Source: JAUIKM01 sp964445695 (lineage in GTDB: Bacteria; Bacteroidota; Ignavibacteria; Kapaibacteriales; UBA7675). Taken from it: DNA of 64,000 nt. The position numbers were made by a program, and so were the translations under genes. The stretch covers positions 42,539 to 106,538 of the forward strand of contig CAYULF010000022.1 in assembly GCA_964445695.1 (NCBI GenBank), written 5' to 3'. Shown in pieces: positions 1 to 8,138 of this stretch. Every line of letters begins with the position of its first letter. The first letter of the stretch is position 1. The notes beneath the pieces were generated by a model that did not search any database, had not been told where the DNA came from, and saw nothing but the letters and a program-made list of their open reading frames with translations.

Positions 1-1
1 C

Positions 2-1423
2 TCCCAACGAGGCATCAATTATTCTTCCGACAAAGCAATCAATATCACCTGGTTAAATCCAGGCACGGAGCGCGACGGCGTCCAGACGGAGCCCTTTGCC
101 ATGCCGCTGATTCCGGTAGAACAATACAGTCGCTTTGTCTGGTTGAACATGCCGCACACCGCTTCTGAACGATTTCAACGCAGTTCTCTCAGCGTCATTT
201 ACGCATTGAGCGATAACGGCGTCGTGCCGCCCGACCTGGAGATACTGGTGCGCATCGGCGGCACTATGGCCTGGACCAGGCTGTCCGACAGCTTTGGATC
301 GTCGCCGGGAAGTATTTTTCCGGGTAAAGTCAACGGAAAAACCTGGGCGGAAAAGCGCCTGATCGTTGCGGACGGGACGGATATTTACGCCATTCGCAGC
401 CTGGGCGATCCCTTTGCGGTCTATCTGACCGGCGTTTCCGGGGCGGAGTCCTACGGCATGCGCGCCGCCGCGCGATTCAACGATCTGACGGTGGACGACC
501 ATCTGCCGCCGATCAACATCTTTACGACGGACATCCCTTCGTTCCTGCAGGGCGAGTTCATGGACGTCGGCGCCCAGCCGATTCCATCCGGTCTGGCGGC
601 GGTCAACATCCAACCGGATGAGAGCTACAACCTGCTGCTCAACGTCGCCGATTTTACGCCGGGAACGCCGGAAGCGGTCGCGTGGACCGCCGTGCCGCAG
701 GATATCAATGCCGAGGGACGCCTCGTTGTGGTCCTGGTCGATCGCGCCGGCAATTCGCGCCGCGTGGAAATTCACTACACGCCCAAGAACCCGGGACTGG
801 GCGGAGCGCCCGCCGTCGTCGAGTTTGGAGCAACGCCGCTGCAGTCGACGCGCACCAGAACGGCGGTCATTCAGAATCTGAGTGAGAGTGAGATAATCCA
901 GATAACAGATCTGCAAATAATCGGCGGCGATCAGGAGTTTGCCCTGGCTTCGAGTGCGCCGGCAGTTCCCTTCACACTGGCGCCTAAAGGCCAACCGGGG
1001 GACAATGCTGAGTTGGTATTCCTCTTTACGCCGCAGAGTCCCGGCCACAAACAGGCGCTGGTCTGGATAAGCAGCAATATCGGCAACTTTGTGTGCATTC
1101 TGCTCGATGGGGTAGCGCTGGATGTGGCGTCGGATGTGAGGCCGGAATTTACACTGAGGAATGTTGTGCACACCTTCGACGTCTCAGCTAATCCGGCACC
1201 GGAAAGTGTGCAACTGTCGTTTGAGCTCGAAACCAGCGCGCAGACGGATATCGTTCTGTACAACCTGCTCGGAATCGAGCTAATGCGCCGCAGACTCGGT
1301 GTGTTGCGGGCCGGCCCCAGACAAGTGCAGGTGCAGCTTGGGGCGCTGCCGATCGGCTCATATTTTGGCCGCATCATTGCCGGTGACGCCGTCGGTCAGT
1401 TTCACGTGACCGTGCTGCGCTGA
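2..1423 (+). CDS. C-terminal part of a T9SS-sorted IgGFc-binding-like surface protein (5' end outside window)
   Basis: The frame is open from base 2, so the gene starts before the window; the Met at 101 is internal. The segment around residues 15-45 (NPGTERDGVQ, then PVEQYSRFVWL) lines up with NPGQELDG...PVDQYVNFVWF of the three complete paralogues downstream. This is therefore roughly the last half of a protein of their size (about 907 residues). After the globular part comes one Ig/ASH-like beta domain (starting near VEFGATPLQS), then a T9SS type A tail that begins NPAPESVQLSF and ends HVTVLR. It is probably exported by the Sec system and then delivered to the surface by T9SS. It is more diverged than the other three and has only one clear ASH-like domain before the tail, where they have two. 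Ligand unknown. Confidence 0.85.
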   Translation, partial: SQRGINYSSDKAINITWLNPGTERDGVQTEPFAMPLIPVEQYSRFVWLNMPHTASERFQRSSLSVIYALSDNGVVPPDLEILVRIGGTMAWTRLSDSFGSSPGSIFPGKVNGKTWAEKRLIVADGTDIYAIRSLGDPFAVYLTGVSGAESYGMRAAARFNDLTVDDHLPPINIFTTDIPSFLQGEFMDVGAQPIPSGLAAVNIQPDESYNLLLNVADFTPGTPEAVAWTAVPQDINAEGRLVVVLVDRAGNSRRVEIHYTPKNPGLGGAPAVVEFGATPLQSTRTRTAVIQNLSESEIIQITDLQIIGGDQEFALASSAPAVPFTLAPKGQPGDNAELVFLFTPQSPGHKQALVWISSNIGNFVCILLDGVALDVASDVRPEFTLRNVVHTFDVSANPAPESVQLSFELETSAQTDIVLYNLLGIELMRRRLGVLRAGPRQVQVQLGALPIGSYFGRIIAGDAVGQFHVTVLR

Positions 1424-1687
1424 AGCTTCTGTAACCTGGACCGGCGCTGCCGGTTTCTGGCACAAAATTTGAGCTTTTTGACGTAGATTCAACGGGCTAT
1501 GGACGTTCCGCCGCATCGACCCACTTGTGTGCGGCGGACGCTTGGTCCGGCAGCTGCCCGAAGACTGTGTGCTGAATTCCCGCCGACAAACAAAAGCGGA
1601 TTGAAAAGCCGGCCGCAGGTGGACGGCGCAAGTCATAAAGCGGAAAGTGTTGATGCGTCGAGGCGGATCCGGAAGCAGAGGAGGCAT

Positions 1688-4414
1688 ATGAGAATTGTTG
1701 CTACGATGTTCCTGATTGCGATGTTTGCCTGTGTTCAGGCAGCGGCGCAGTTTGATATGCCCTCCATGCTTGACAACGGCAATGCCGGCACCGAGTTTGT
1801 CTTCAGTATGCCCCCCTGTTACGAGCAGGGCAGCAACAATAATGTGATTGCCATATTTGTTGCCTCGGTCTACAATGCCGAGGTGACGGTGAGTGTGCCT
1901 GGGCGCGGTGTTATTAAAACGAAGCAGACGCTTCCCGGGCAGGTGAGCAATTTTACCCTGTCGCCGGCGGAAGCGCAGCCGTTTACCAAAGATGCAAGTC
2001 AACCCGCGCCGCTTCAGTCCCTTTACACGGGCGCGGCCGTAATTGTTAAATCCGACAAACCGATTGTCGCATATTGCCTGACGCGTTTTCAGTTTACAAC
2101 CGACGGCGCCTTGCTCACGCCCATTACTTCGTTGGGAACGGAGTACGTCGTCGGCAGCATGGCCGACATGAGCGCCATGTATCCGGGTTTTAATCTGCCG
2201 AGCGAAGTGACAATTTCAGCGATTGCAGACAGTACCACGGTCTGGTTTACGCTGGGCGGCACGACGACCACGGTGGCAAACAACCAGCTGGAGTCCGGCC
2301 AGACAAAAAAGTACCTGTTTAACAAAGGCGATGTGATTGCGATTTCCACTGTTAACGAAGGCGGCGACCTGAGCGGCAGTTATATCCGTTCCAGCAAACC
2401 CGTCGCAGTCCTCTCCGGGAACCAATGCGCCAATGTGCCGCTGGACAAACGTTGGTGCGACTACATCGTGTCCAACGAACCGCCGATGCATACATGGGGC
2501 ACGGCTTATCACTTTCCACAACTGGCCGAACGCGATCAGAATGCGTGGATGAAGATTTTTGCTGCCGAAAGCAATACCCAGATCTATCGCAACGGCGACT
2601 ATTTCAGTACCCTGCGCGACGGCAAGGGTGGTCAGACTGGCTTCGGATACGTGGATCGCCAGGCCCTGGACGGTTCGCAGCAACCGCTTGTTTTTACGTC
2701 CTCCGCGCCGATTTCGGTCAAGTTGTTCACGCCCGGGCAGGAGATGGACAACAAGGTCGCCGATCCGAGCTCAGTGCAGATAACTCCGGTGGCCCAATAT
2801 GTTAACTATGTGATTTTCTGCGCGCCGGGAGTGCCGCAGATGCAGTTTGCCGAAAACTTTGTCAGCCTCGTGCATGCCGTCGACGCCAATGATCAGGTGT
2901 CCGAAGATCTCGAAATCGGCGTGTTCCAGGACGGCGAAATAGAGTGGAGCAAGATTCGCGAGCGTTTCGGCGTCGCAGCCGGCAGTATTTTTCCCTCCAT
3001 CGGCGACGGCAAGATTTGGGCGGAAAAACGCCTGCAGTTGCCCGATCCTTCCGGCGTCTATGCTATTCGCAGTTCCGGCGAGCCCTTTGCGGCTTACTCG
3101 TATGGGCGTCAGGATTACGACACTTACGCATTTCGCACGGGCGCGCGCATGATTGACCTTTCGGGCGGGGACAGCCGGGCGCCGGTAAACGTGCTTATCT
3201 CAGTTGGCGACATTCAACAAACCGGTCGTATCAGGGATCTGGGCGGCTCCGGTTTGGCGGCTGTGCGCGTCGTTCCGGAATCGATGTTTAACATCCGGAT
3301 TGACATGGATGATTTTTTGCCCGGAACTCTGGAGGAGCTGCCCTGGACGGCGACCGTCGTCGACCCGCAGGAAGCCGCCGGTGCGACCGTAGTGATGATC
3401 GACCGCGCCGGCAATTCGGGGACATTTGACATTGACTTCACAATTGAACCCCTCGGCGAATTGCAGGTGACGCCGCCACTGCTCAATTTTGGAGAAACAA
3501 TCGCAGCCGACGTGGTCGACCGAACGGTTAACGTCGCCAATGTCAGCACGGAGGCTCAGCTCCAGATTGAGTCGATTCGACTTGAGTCGGGAAGCGGGAC
3601 TTTTGAGTTTATCGACCTGCCGGCTCTGCCCCTGGTGCTGCCGCCCGCGGGCAACGGCAATGAAAACTCACTTACTCTTACGGTCCGTTTTACCGGTCGT
3701 GAAGTCGGGATTTTCAATGACCGCATTGTGATTGCCACAGCTATTGAAGAAGAACAGCCCTACACCAGACTGACTTCAACAACCAATGTCACGACGCTCG
3801 AAATTGAGCCGCATGTGTTTAAGCCGACCATCATTGACTCCAAAGATACAGCGACCTTTTTGTTTAATATTCAGAGCACGGTGGAAGCTGAAGTTTTATC
3901 CGTGTCCCAGCCCGACGATCCGGCGTTTACCATTACGAGTTATACCGGCGCGCTGCAGTCGGTGCCCGGCACGATTCCGCCGCGCGCCGTCGGTGGAATT
4001 CAGGTGCAGTTTGCGCCCGTGGAAGTTAAACAGCACAGCGCAACCATGGACGTGCAGTACCGTTTTGGTCGGCAGGAAACGCGCACGGCCAGGGTTAACC
4101 TTTCCGGTGAAGGAGCGGACAAAGTCAGCGAAGTGGATGAGAGGCCGGGCTTCTTTAACCTGGACGCGTCCACGCAGCCGAGTCCTTCAGGGCCGCAGAC
4201 CTCGGTGCGATTCACGCTGGAAGTCCCGATGATAGTATCGATGAAAGTCTACGATCTGCGCGGAAATGCGGTTGTTAATATCCCGACGCAGAGTTTTGAG
4301 GTTGGCGACAACACTGTTGAAATCGACATGGCGCGTTTTGCCGTAGGCGCATACTTTCTGCATCTGGAAGCGCCCAACGCTTCGGCCGTGCTGCCCATCG
4401 TGCTCATGCGTTGA
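1688..4414 (+). CDS. T9SS-sorted surface protein with IgGFc-binding-like N-terminal domain (paralogue 2)
   Basis: The start at 1688 is preferred over the upstream in-frame ATG at 1499. It has GAGGAGG-type ribosome binding sequence just before it, opens directly into a signal peptide (MRIVATMFLIAMFACVQAAAQ), and gives 908 residues, matching the paralogues of 907 and 906. Residues ~25-300 resemble the IgGFc-binding protein N-terminal family: GTEFVFSMPP, KPIVAYCLTRF, and a GNQCANVP...WCDYIVSNEPP block with two conserved Cys. A middle beta region (IGDGKIWAEKRL, DYDTYAFRTGARM) is shared with all paralogues. Two ASH/Ig-like domains follow from about residue 595, then a T9SS type A tail ending VLPIVLMR. 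Second of four tandem copies. Likely a surface adhesin or matrix protein; ligand unknown, and the name IgGFc describes homology only. Confidence 0.9.
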   Translation: MRIVATMFLIAMFACVQAAAQFDMPSMLDNGNAGTEFVFSMPPCYEQGSNNNVIAIFVASVYNAEVTVSVPGRGVIKTKQTLPGQVSNFTLSPAEAQPFTKDASQPAPLQSLYTGAAVIVKSDKPIVAYCLTRFQFTTDGALLTPITSLGTEYVVGSMADMSAMYPGFNLPSEVTISAIADSTTVWFTLGGTTTTVANNQLESGQTKKYLFNKGDVIAISTVNEGGDLSGSYIRSSKPVAVLSGNQCANVPLDKRWCDYIVSNEPPMHTWGTAYHFPQLAERDQNAWMKIFAAESNTQIYRNGDYFSTLRDGKGGQTGFGYVDRQALDGSQQPLVFTSSAPISVKLFTPGQEMDNKVADPSSVQITPVAQYVNYVIFCAPGVPQMQFAENFVSLVHAVDANDQVSEDLEIGVFQDGEIEWSKIRERFGVAAGSIFPSIGDGKIWAEKRLQLPDPSGVYAIRSSGEPFAAYSYGRQDYDTYAFRTGARMIDLSGGDSRAPVNVLISVGDIQQTGRIRDLGGSGLAAVRVVPESMFNIRIDMDDFLPGTLEELPWTATVVDPQEAAGATVVMIDRAGNSGTFDIDFTIEPLGELQVTPPLLNFGETIAADVVDRTVNVANVSTEAQLQIESIRLESGSGTFEFIDLPALPLVLPPAGNGNENSLTLTVRFTGREVGIFNDRIVIATAIEEEQPYTRLTSTTNVTTLEIEPHVFKPTIIDSKDTATFLFNIQSTVEAEVLSVSQPDDPAFTITSYTGALQSVPGTIPPRAVGGIQVQFAPVEVKQHSATMDVQYRFGRQETRTARVNLSGEGADKVSEVDERPGFFNLDASTQPSPSGPQTSVRFTLEVPMIVSMKVYDLRGNAVVNIPTQSFEVGDNTVEIDMARFAVGAYFLHLEAPNASAVLPIVLMR

Positions 4415-4883
4415 TGTTCGCTCGCTCCAGCGTTCAGAGAATTTTTTGCGCTTAAACAAACCGCGTACTGGTTTGATTGAGAATCTGATTCAGCTCTGAC
4501 CGCTTTGAGCTGCCTGCGGCATCTCAGGCTTTCTGACGGTTTTGCTTGTCGACGGGCGTCGCGAATAAAATCTTCGATTCCGTCCTGAAGCCGGAAACAG
4601 GTGAGATTTATATCCGCTTCATGTGTTATGCGAACCGTGGCTCGGTGCCCGGCGCCCAGCTCGCCTGAATCGAACGCGAAGCAAAACAATATTGGTTTGA
4701 AAAAGCGGCGCAAAAGCGCGCCGCGCATACACTCGATGCATCCCCCCGGCTCGAATGTCCCATAAAACGCACCGTCCACGGGTGCGTTCAGCTAACACCC
4801 CCTGAATCCGCCTCCTGCATTGCAGCCGGGGCCGGGCTCATTCGGATCATTGAATTCAACTGATTTACCCGCGGAGAGGTAGT
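4415..4883. other. Intergenic spacer between paralogues 2 and 3
   Basis: 469 bases with no supportable gene. It holds a weak hairpin (CAAACC at 4457-4462 with GGTTTG at 4470-4475), then the repeat element at 4498-4554. A pyrimidine/C-rich stretch lies near 4740. An RBS-like GGAGAGGTAG sits just before the ATG at 4884. Weak similarity to the spacer at 7608-8138 suggests gene and spacer were duplicated together. Confidence 0.6.
4498..4554 (+). repeat. Intergenic repeat element, copy 1 of 3
   Basis: The 29-nt core at 4502-4530 is identical to 7701-7729 and 10965-10993. It can fold as a hairpin with GCCTG and CAGGC arms around an 8-nt loop. It is followed by CTGAC, a short T tract and GCTTGTCGACG, which copy 2 shares. 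It lies 84 bases past the stop of the upstream paralogue. The hairpin plus T tract could be a second, backup terminator, but such strict conservation beyond the stem suggests another role. Confidence 0.75.
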
Positions 4884-7607
4884 ATGAAAAGATTAGTGTT
4901 TATGTTCATTGTTGCGGTTCTGGCGGCGTCCCCGCTGACGGCGCAGAACAACATGCCGTCCATGCTGGACAATGCCAATGCCGGCACCGAGTTTTACTTC
5001 AGCATGCCACCCGCCTACGAGCAGGGCGGCAACGACAACCAGATTGTTATCTACATTTCATCGGCCTACGAGGCCAACGTCAAGCTGTCGGTTCCCGGCC
5101 GCGGCGTGCTGAAGGAGAAAGTCACGACGCCCGGCGACGTCATCTTCTTTTCATTGTCGCCGGGCGAAGCGCAGCCGTTTGTCAAAGCGCCGAGCCAGAC
5201 GGCGCCGGTGCAGGAAATCTACGATGACGTTGCAATTCACCTTACGTCCAACAAGCCGATTATCGCCTACTGTGTGACGCGATTCAGCTTTACCTCGGAC
5301 GGGGCCATTCTTATGCCGAATGCCGCGCTGGGCACCGAATACGTCATCGGCAGTATGGCGGATATGACTGAGTTATTTCCCGGTCTCAACCTGCCGAGCG
5401 AAGTCACCGTGACGGCGATCGCCAACAACACGAAGGTCTGGTTCACGGTCGGCGGAACAAACAGCACCGAAACGACCAACGGTATGGGTGCCGGCGATAC
5501 GCGCGAGTTTGAACTCAACAAAGGCGATGTGCTGGCCATTTCCACCCGCAATCAGGGCGGCGATCTGAGCGGCAGTTACGTCCGCTCCTCCAAACCGGTA
5601 TGCGTCATGTCCGGCAACCAATGCGCCAACGTGCCGATCGACAACCGTTGGTGCGATTACATCGTGTCCAATGAGCCGCCCTTGCACACCTGGAGCAAGG
5701 TTTACCACTTTCCGCAACTGTCGCCGCGCGAACAGAATTCCTGGATGAAAATTGTCGCCGCGGAAGACAATACAACCGTCCTGCGCAACGGCGCAAACTA
5801 CGGTACGGTCGAATTCGGCAAGGGCGGTCGCGCCAGCCGCGGCTACCTTGAAGGCCAGGCAATGGACGGTGAGCAGCAACCCATTGTTTTTTCGGCCGAC
5901 AAGCCGATTTCGGTCAAGTTTTTCAATCCCGGCCAGGAACTCGACGGCCTGACCTCCGATCCGTTCTCCATTCAGATCACGCCGGTTGACCAATATGTCA
6001 ACTTTGTCTGGTTCTGCACGCCGGGCGTCGCCCAGGTCCAGTTTGCCAAAAACTGGCTGAGCATCGTGCACGCGGCCGACGCCAACGACGAAGTGTCGGA
6101 AGACCTGGAAATCGGGTGGTTTGTCGACGGCGAACTCAAGTGGTGGAAAGTGCGCGATGCTTTTGGCAGTGCGCCGGGCAGCTTTTTTGCGCCCATCGGC
6201 GACGGTAAATCCTGGGCGGAGAAACGCATTGATCTGCCCGATCCCACCGGTGTTTACGCTCTGCGCAGCTTTGGCGATCCGTTTGCGGCCTATTCCTACG
6301 GCGCGCAGGACTACGATACCTACGGCTTCCGCACCGGCGCGCGCATGAACGACCAGACGGTTTCCGACACGGAGCCGCCGCAGAACGTCTTTATCGCCGA
6401 CCGTGGCCCGGAGCAGTCCGGCAGCATCCAGGACCAAGGCGCGGGTATTGCCGCCGTGCGTCCCGTACCCGAAGCGGTGGTGAATATGGAAGTTGCAATC
6501 AACGAGTTTGTGCCCGGAACCAAAGAGAGCGTCACCTGGTCGGCCTCCGTCATCGATCCGGCGCAGCCCGCCGCCGCCGTAATCGCAGTGGTCGACCGTC
6601 GCGGCAACGTCAGCACCTTTGACGTTGAGTACTCCGTCGAAGATCGCGCGCCGGTGGAAATCACTCCGATCGCATTGGATTTCGGCACGGGCATTGCCGC
6701 CGACGTCGTCGAGCGGGTGGCCACAATCACAAACACACAGCCGGACGCCGAGGCGACCATCGTTTCGATCAACCTGTCGACCTCTCTGCCGCAGTTTGAA
6801 ATCGTCAATCGGCCCGCCATGCCGTTTGTGCTGGCTCCGGCCGGCGAAGTGGGCAGTTCGCTCGAACTGACGCTGCGCTACACCGGCAACGGCGTGGGTG
6901 AGTTCCAGGAACAGTTGGAAGTCACGACGGCGGGTGAACCCGTAATTGCGACTTGCAACCTGAACGTCACGACGGTGGCCAGTGAGCTCAAGCTTGCCGC
7001 GACGGCCGATTTTGGCGCGGTGACGGTCGGCCTGCCTTCGAAGAGAACAGTCACGTTCGACATCGACAGCCCGGTCGCAGCGGACATTCTGTCCGTCTCG
7101 CAGCCGGACAATGCCGCCTTCACGATCGAGGGCTTTTCCGGCGCGCTGCAATCCGTTCCGGGCACAATCGACGTCGGCGCTGCCGCGGGCATCAGGTTTG
7201 TATTTACCCCGACGACGCTGGAGTCCTACAGCGCGACGGTTGACGTTGAGTACACATTCGGTCAGCAGGAGCCGCGCATATTTACGCTGACCCTGCAGGG
7301 CGAGGGCCGCGGCACGACCAGCAGCGTGAAAGAGAATCCCGAGATTCTGAGCCCGCTCGTTGCGGCCGATCCGAATCCGGCTTCGCTGCAGACGAGCCTG
7401 AGTTTTGAATTGCTTCAGCCGCGCACAGTGGCCGTCACGGTTTACGATCTGCGCGGTGTGGCTGTGTTAAACTTGCAACCGCGCATGTACGACGCCGGCG
7501 TTAACACGCTGGAGATCGATCTGTCGGAGCTGTCCGTGGGCACGTATTATTGTCGCCTGGATGCGCAGGATGCAGTGGCGACACTGCCGATTCTCGTGCG
7601 GCGTTAA
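4884..7607 (+). CDS. T9SS-sorted surface protein with IgGFc-binding-like N-terminal domain (paralogue 3)
   Basis: 907 residues starting at an ATG with GGAGAGG upstream. The signal peptide (MKRLVFMFIVAVLAASPLTAQ) is followed by NNMPSMLDNANAGTEF, the family's N-terminal signature. The IgGFc-binding-like region covers about residues 25-290, with GNQCANVPIDNRWCDYIV near residue 243. The shared core continues through DYDTYGFRTGARMND. Two ASH/Ig-like domains follow: one from about 592 (ALDFGTGIAADVVE), the other from about 703 to 810. The last ~75 residues are a T9SS type A sorting tail (DPNPASLQTSLSFELL ... VATLPILVRR). Same predicted function and location as its neighbours: exported, surface-attached or released, and beta-rich. 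It is followed by its own terminator, so each paralogue may be transcribed separately. Confidence 0.9.
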   Translation: MKRLVFMFIVAVLAASPLTAQNNMPSMLDNANAGTEFYFSMPPAYEQGGNDNQIVIYISSAYEANVKLSVPGRGVLKEKVTTPGDVIFFSLSPGEAQPFVKAPSQTAPVQEIYDDVAIHLTSNKPIIAYCVTRFSFTSDGAILMPNAALGTEYVIGSMADMTELFPGLNLPSEVTVTAIANNTKVWFTVGGTNSTETTNGMGAGDTREFELNKGDVLAISTRNQGGDLSGSYVRSSKPVCVMSGNQCANVPIDNRWCDYIVSNEPPLHTWSKVYHFPQLSPREQNSWMKIVAAEDNTTVLRNGANYGTVEFGKGGRASRGYLEGQAMDGEQQPIVFSADKPISVKFFNPGQELDGLTSDPFSIQITPVDQYVNFVWFCTPGVAQVQFAKNWLSIVHAADANDEVSEDLEIGWFVDGELKWWKVRDAFGSAPGSFFAPIGDGKSWAEKRIDLPDPTGVYALRSFGDPFAAYSYGAQDYDTYGFRTGARMNDQTVSDTEPPQNVFIADRGPEQSGSIQDQGAGIAAVRPVPEAVVNMEVAINEFVPGTKESVTWSASVIDPAQPAAAVIAVVDRRGNVSTFDVEYSVEDRAPVEITPIALDFGTGIAADVVERVATITNTQPDAEATIVSINLSTSLPQFEIVNRPAMPFVLAPAGEVGSSLELTLRYTGNGVGEFQEQLEVTTAGEPVIATCNLNVTTVASELKLAATADFGAVTVGLPSKRTVTFDIDSPVAADILSVSQPDNAAFTIEGFSGALQSVPGTIDVGAAAGIRFVFTPTTLESYSATVDVEYTFGQQEPRIFTLTLQGEGRGTTSSVKENPEILSPLVAADPNPASLQTSLSFELLQPRTVAVTVYDLRGVAVLNLQPRMYDAGVNTLEIDLSELSVGTYYCRLDAQDAVATLPILVRR

Positions 7608-7638
7608 GCCAGCGATGGCAGTGAAACAACTACATTAA

Positions 7639-7674
7639 ACAAACGGCGTGTCGATGATTCGGCGCGCCGTTTGT
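7639..7674 (+). terminator. Intrinsic terminator of paralogue 3
   Basis: A 10-bp perfect stem (ACAAACGGCG at 7639-7648 with CGCCGTTTGT at 7665-7674) starts 32 bases after the stop. The T tract is weak. The loop contains GATGATT, as does the loop of the terminator at 10902. Confidence 0.7.
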
Positions 7675-7696
7675 GTTAAACAGTTTGGCCGGGCAT

Positions 7697-7753
7697 GATC
7701 GCTTTGAGCTGCCTGCGGCATCTCAGGCTCGCTGACCTTTTTGCTTGTCGACG
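7697..7753 (+). repeat. Intergenic repeat element, copy 2 of 3
   Basis: The 29-nt core at 7701-7729 is identical to copies 1 and 3. It is followed by GCTGACC, five T residues and GCTTGTCGACG, which matches the tail of copy 1. It lies just beyond the terminator at 7639-7674. Confidence 0.75.
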
Positions 7754-8138
7754 AGTTTGCAGCCGGAAGCCTGTCGGACCGGATTTGCGTTCAACGGTTT
7801 TGAGATCGACTACTTCCGGCCCAATGACAAACAAGAATGGTTTTGTCGGCCGGCAGGGAATGTGGAGGAGTACAATGCAGTTTGTAGCCTGATATTTATT
7901 GCACCTCATGCATCTTGATGCAATTTTGTGTAAGTTCTGCGTCTAAGCGTTGTATACGCTCCCCCCAGCAATTCCTAAAGCCCTCTTTCGGCAGCTGATT
8001 TCACTGTCGAAGCGCCTCGCGCCGCATTCCGCCCGAATGCGCCGACTGCAGCCCCTCAAAGTTCAGTTCCACGGGACAATGCCTCGGGCATTGCTTATGT
8101 GAATTCGCGAGAATCAGAATAGGATCCGGAGACCAGTC

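Larger units (their letters stand above)
7608..8138. other. Intergenic spacer between paralogues 3 and 4
   Basis: 531 bases without a gene. Contains the terminator at 7639-7674, repeat copy 2 at 7697-7753, and a perfect 14-bp palindrome TGCATCTTGATGCA at 7909-7922, about 217 bases before the next start. The palindrome is a candidate operator; nothing in the sequence identifies a regulator. The next gene's RBS-like GGATCCGGAG lies just upstream of 8139. Confidence 0.6.

Noticed and set aside
1499..1687. N-terminal extension of paralogue 2
   Set aside because: The 63 extra residues precede a clear signal peptide and a good ribosome binding site at 1688; the paralogues have no such extension.
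5373..7151. Minus-strand open frame of 592 codons opposite paralogue 3
   Set aside because: Arg/His/Asp-rich antisense translation; absent as an intact frame opposite the other paralogues.
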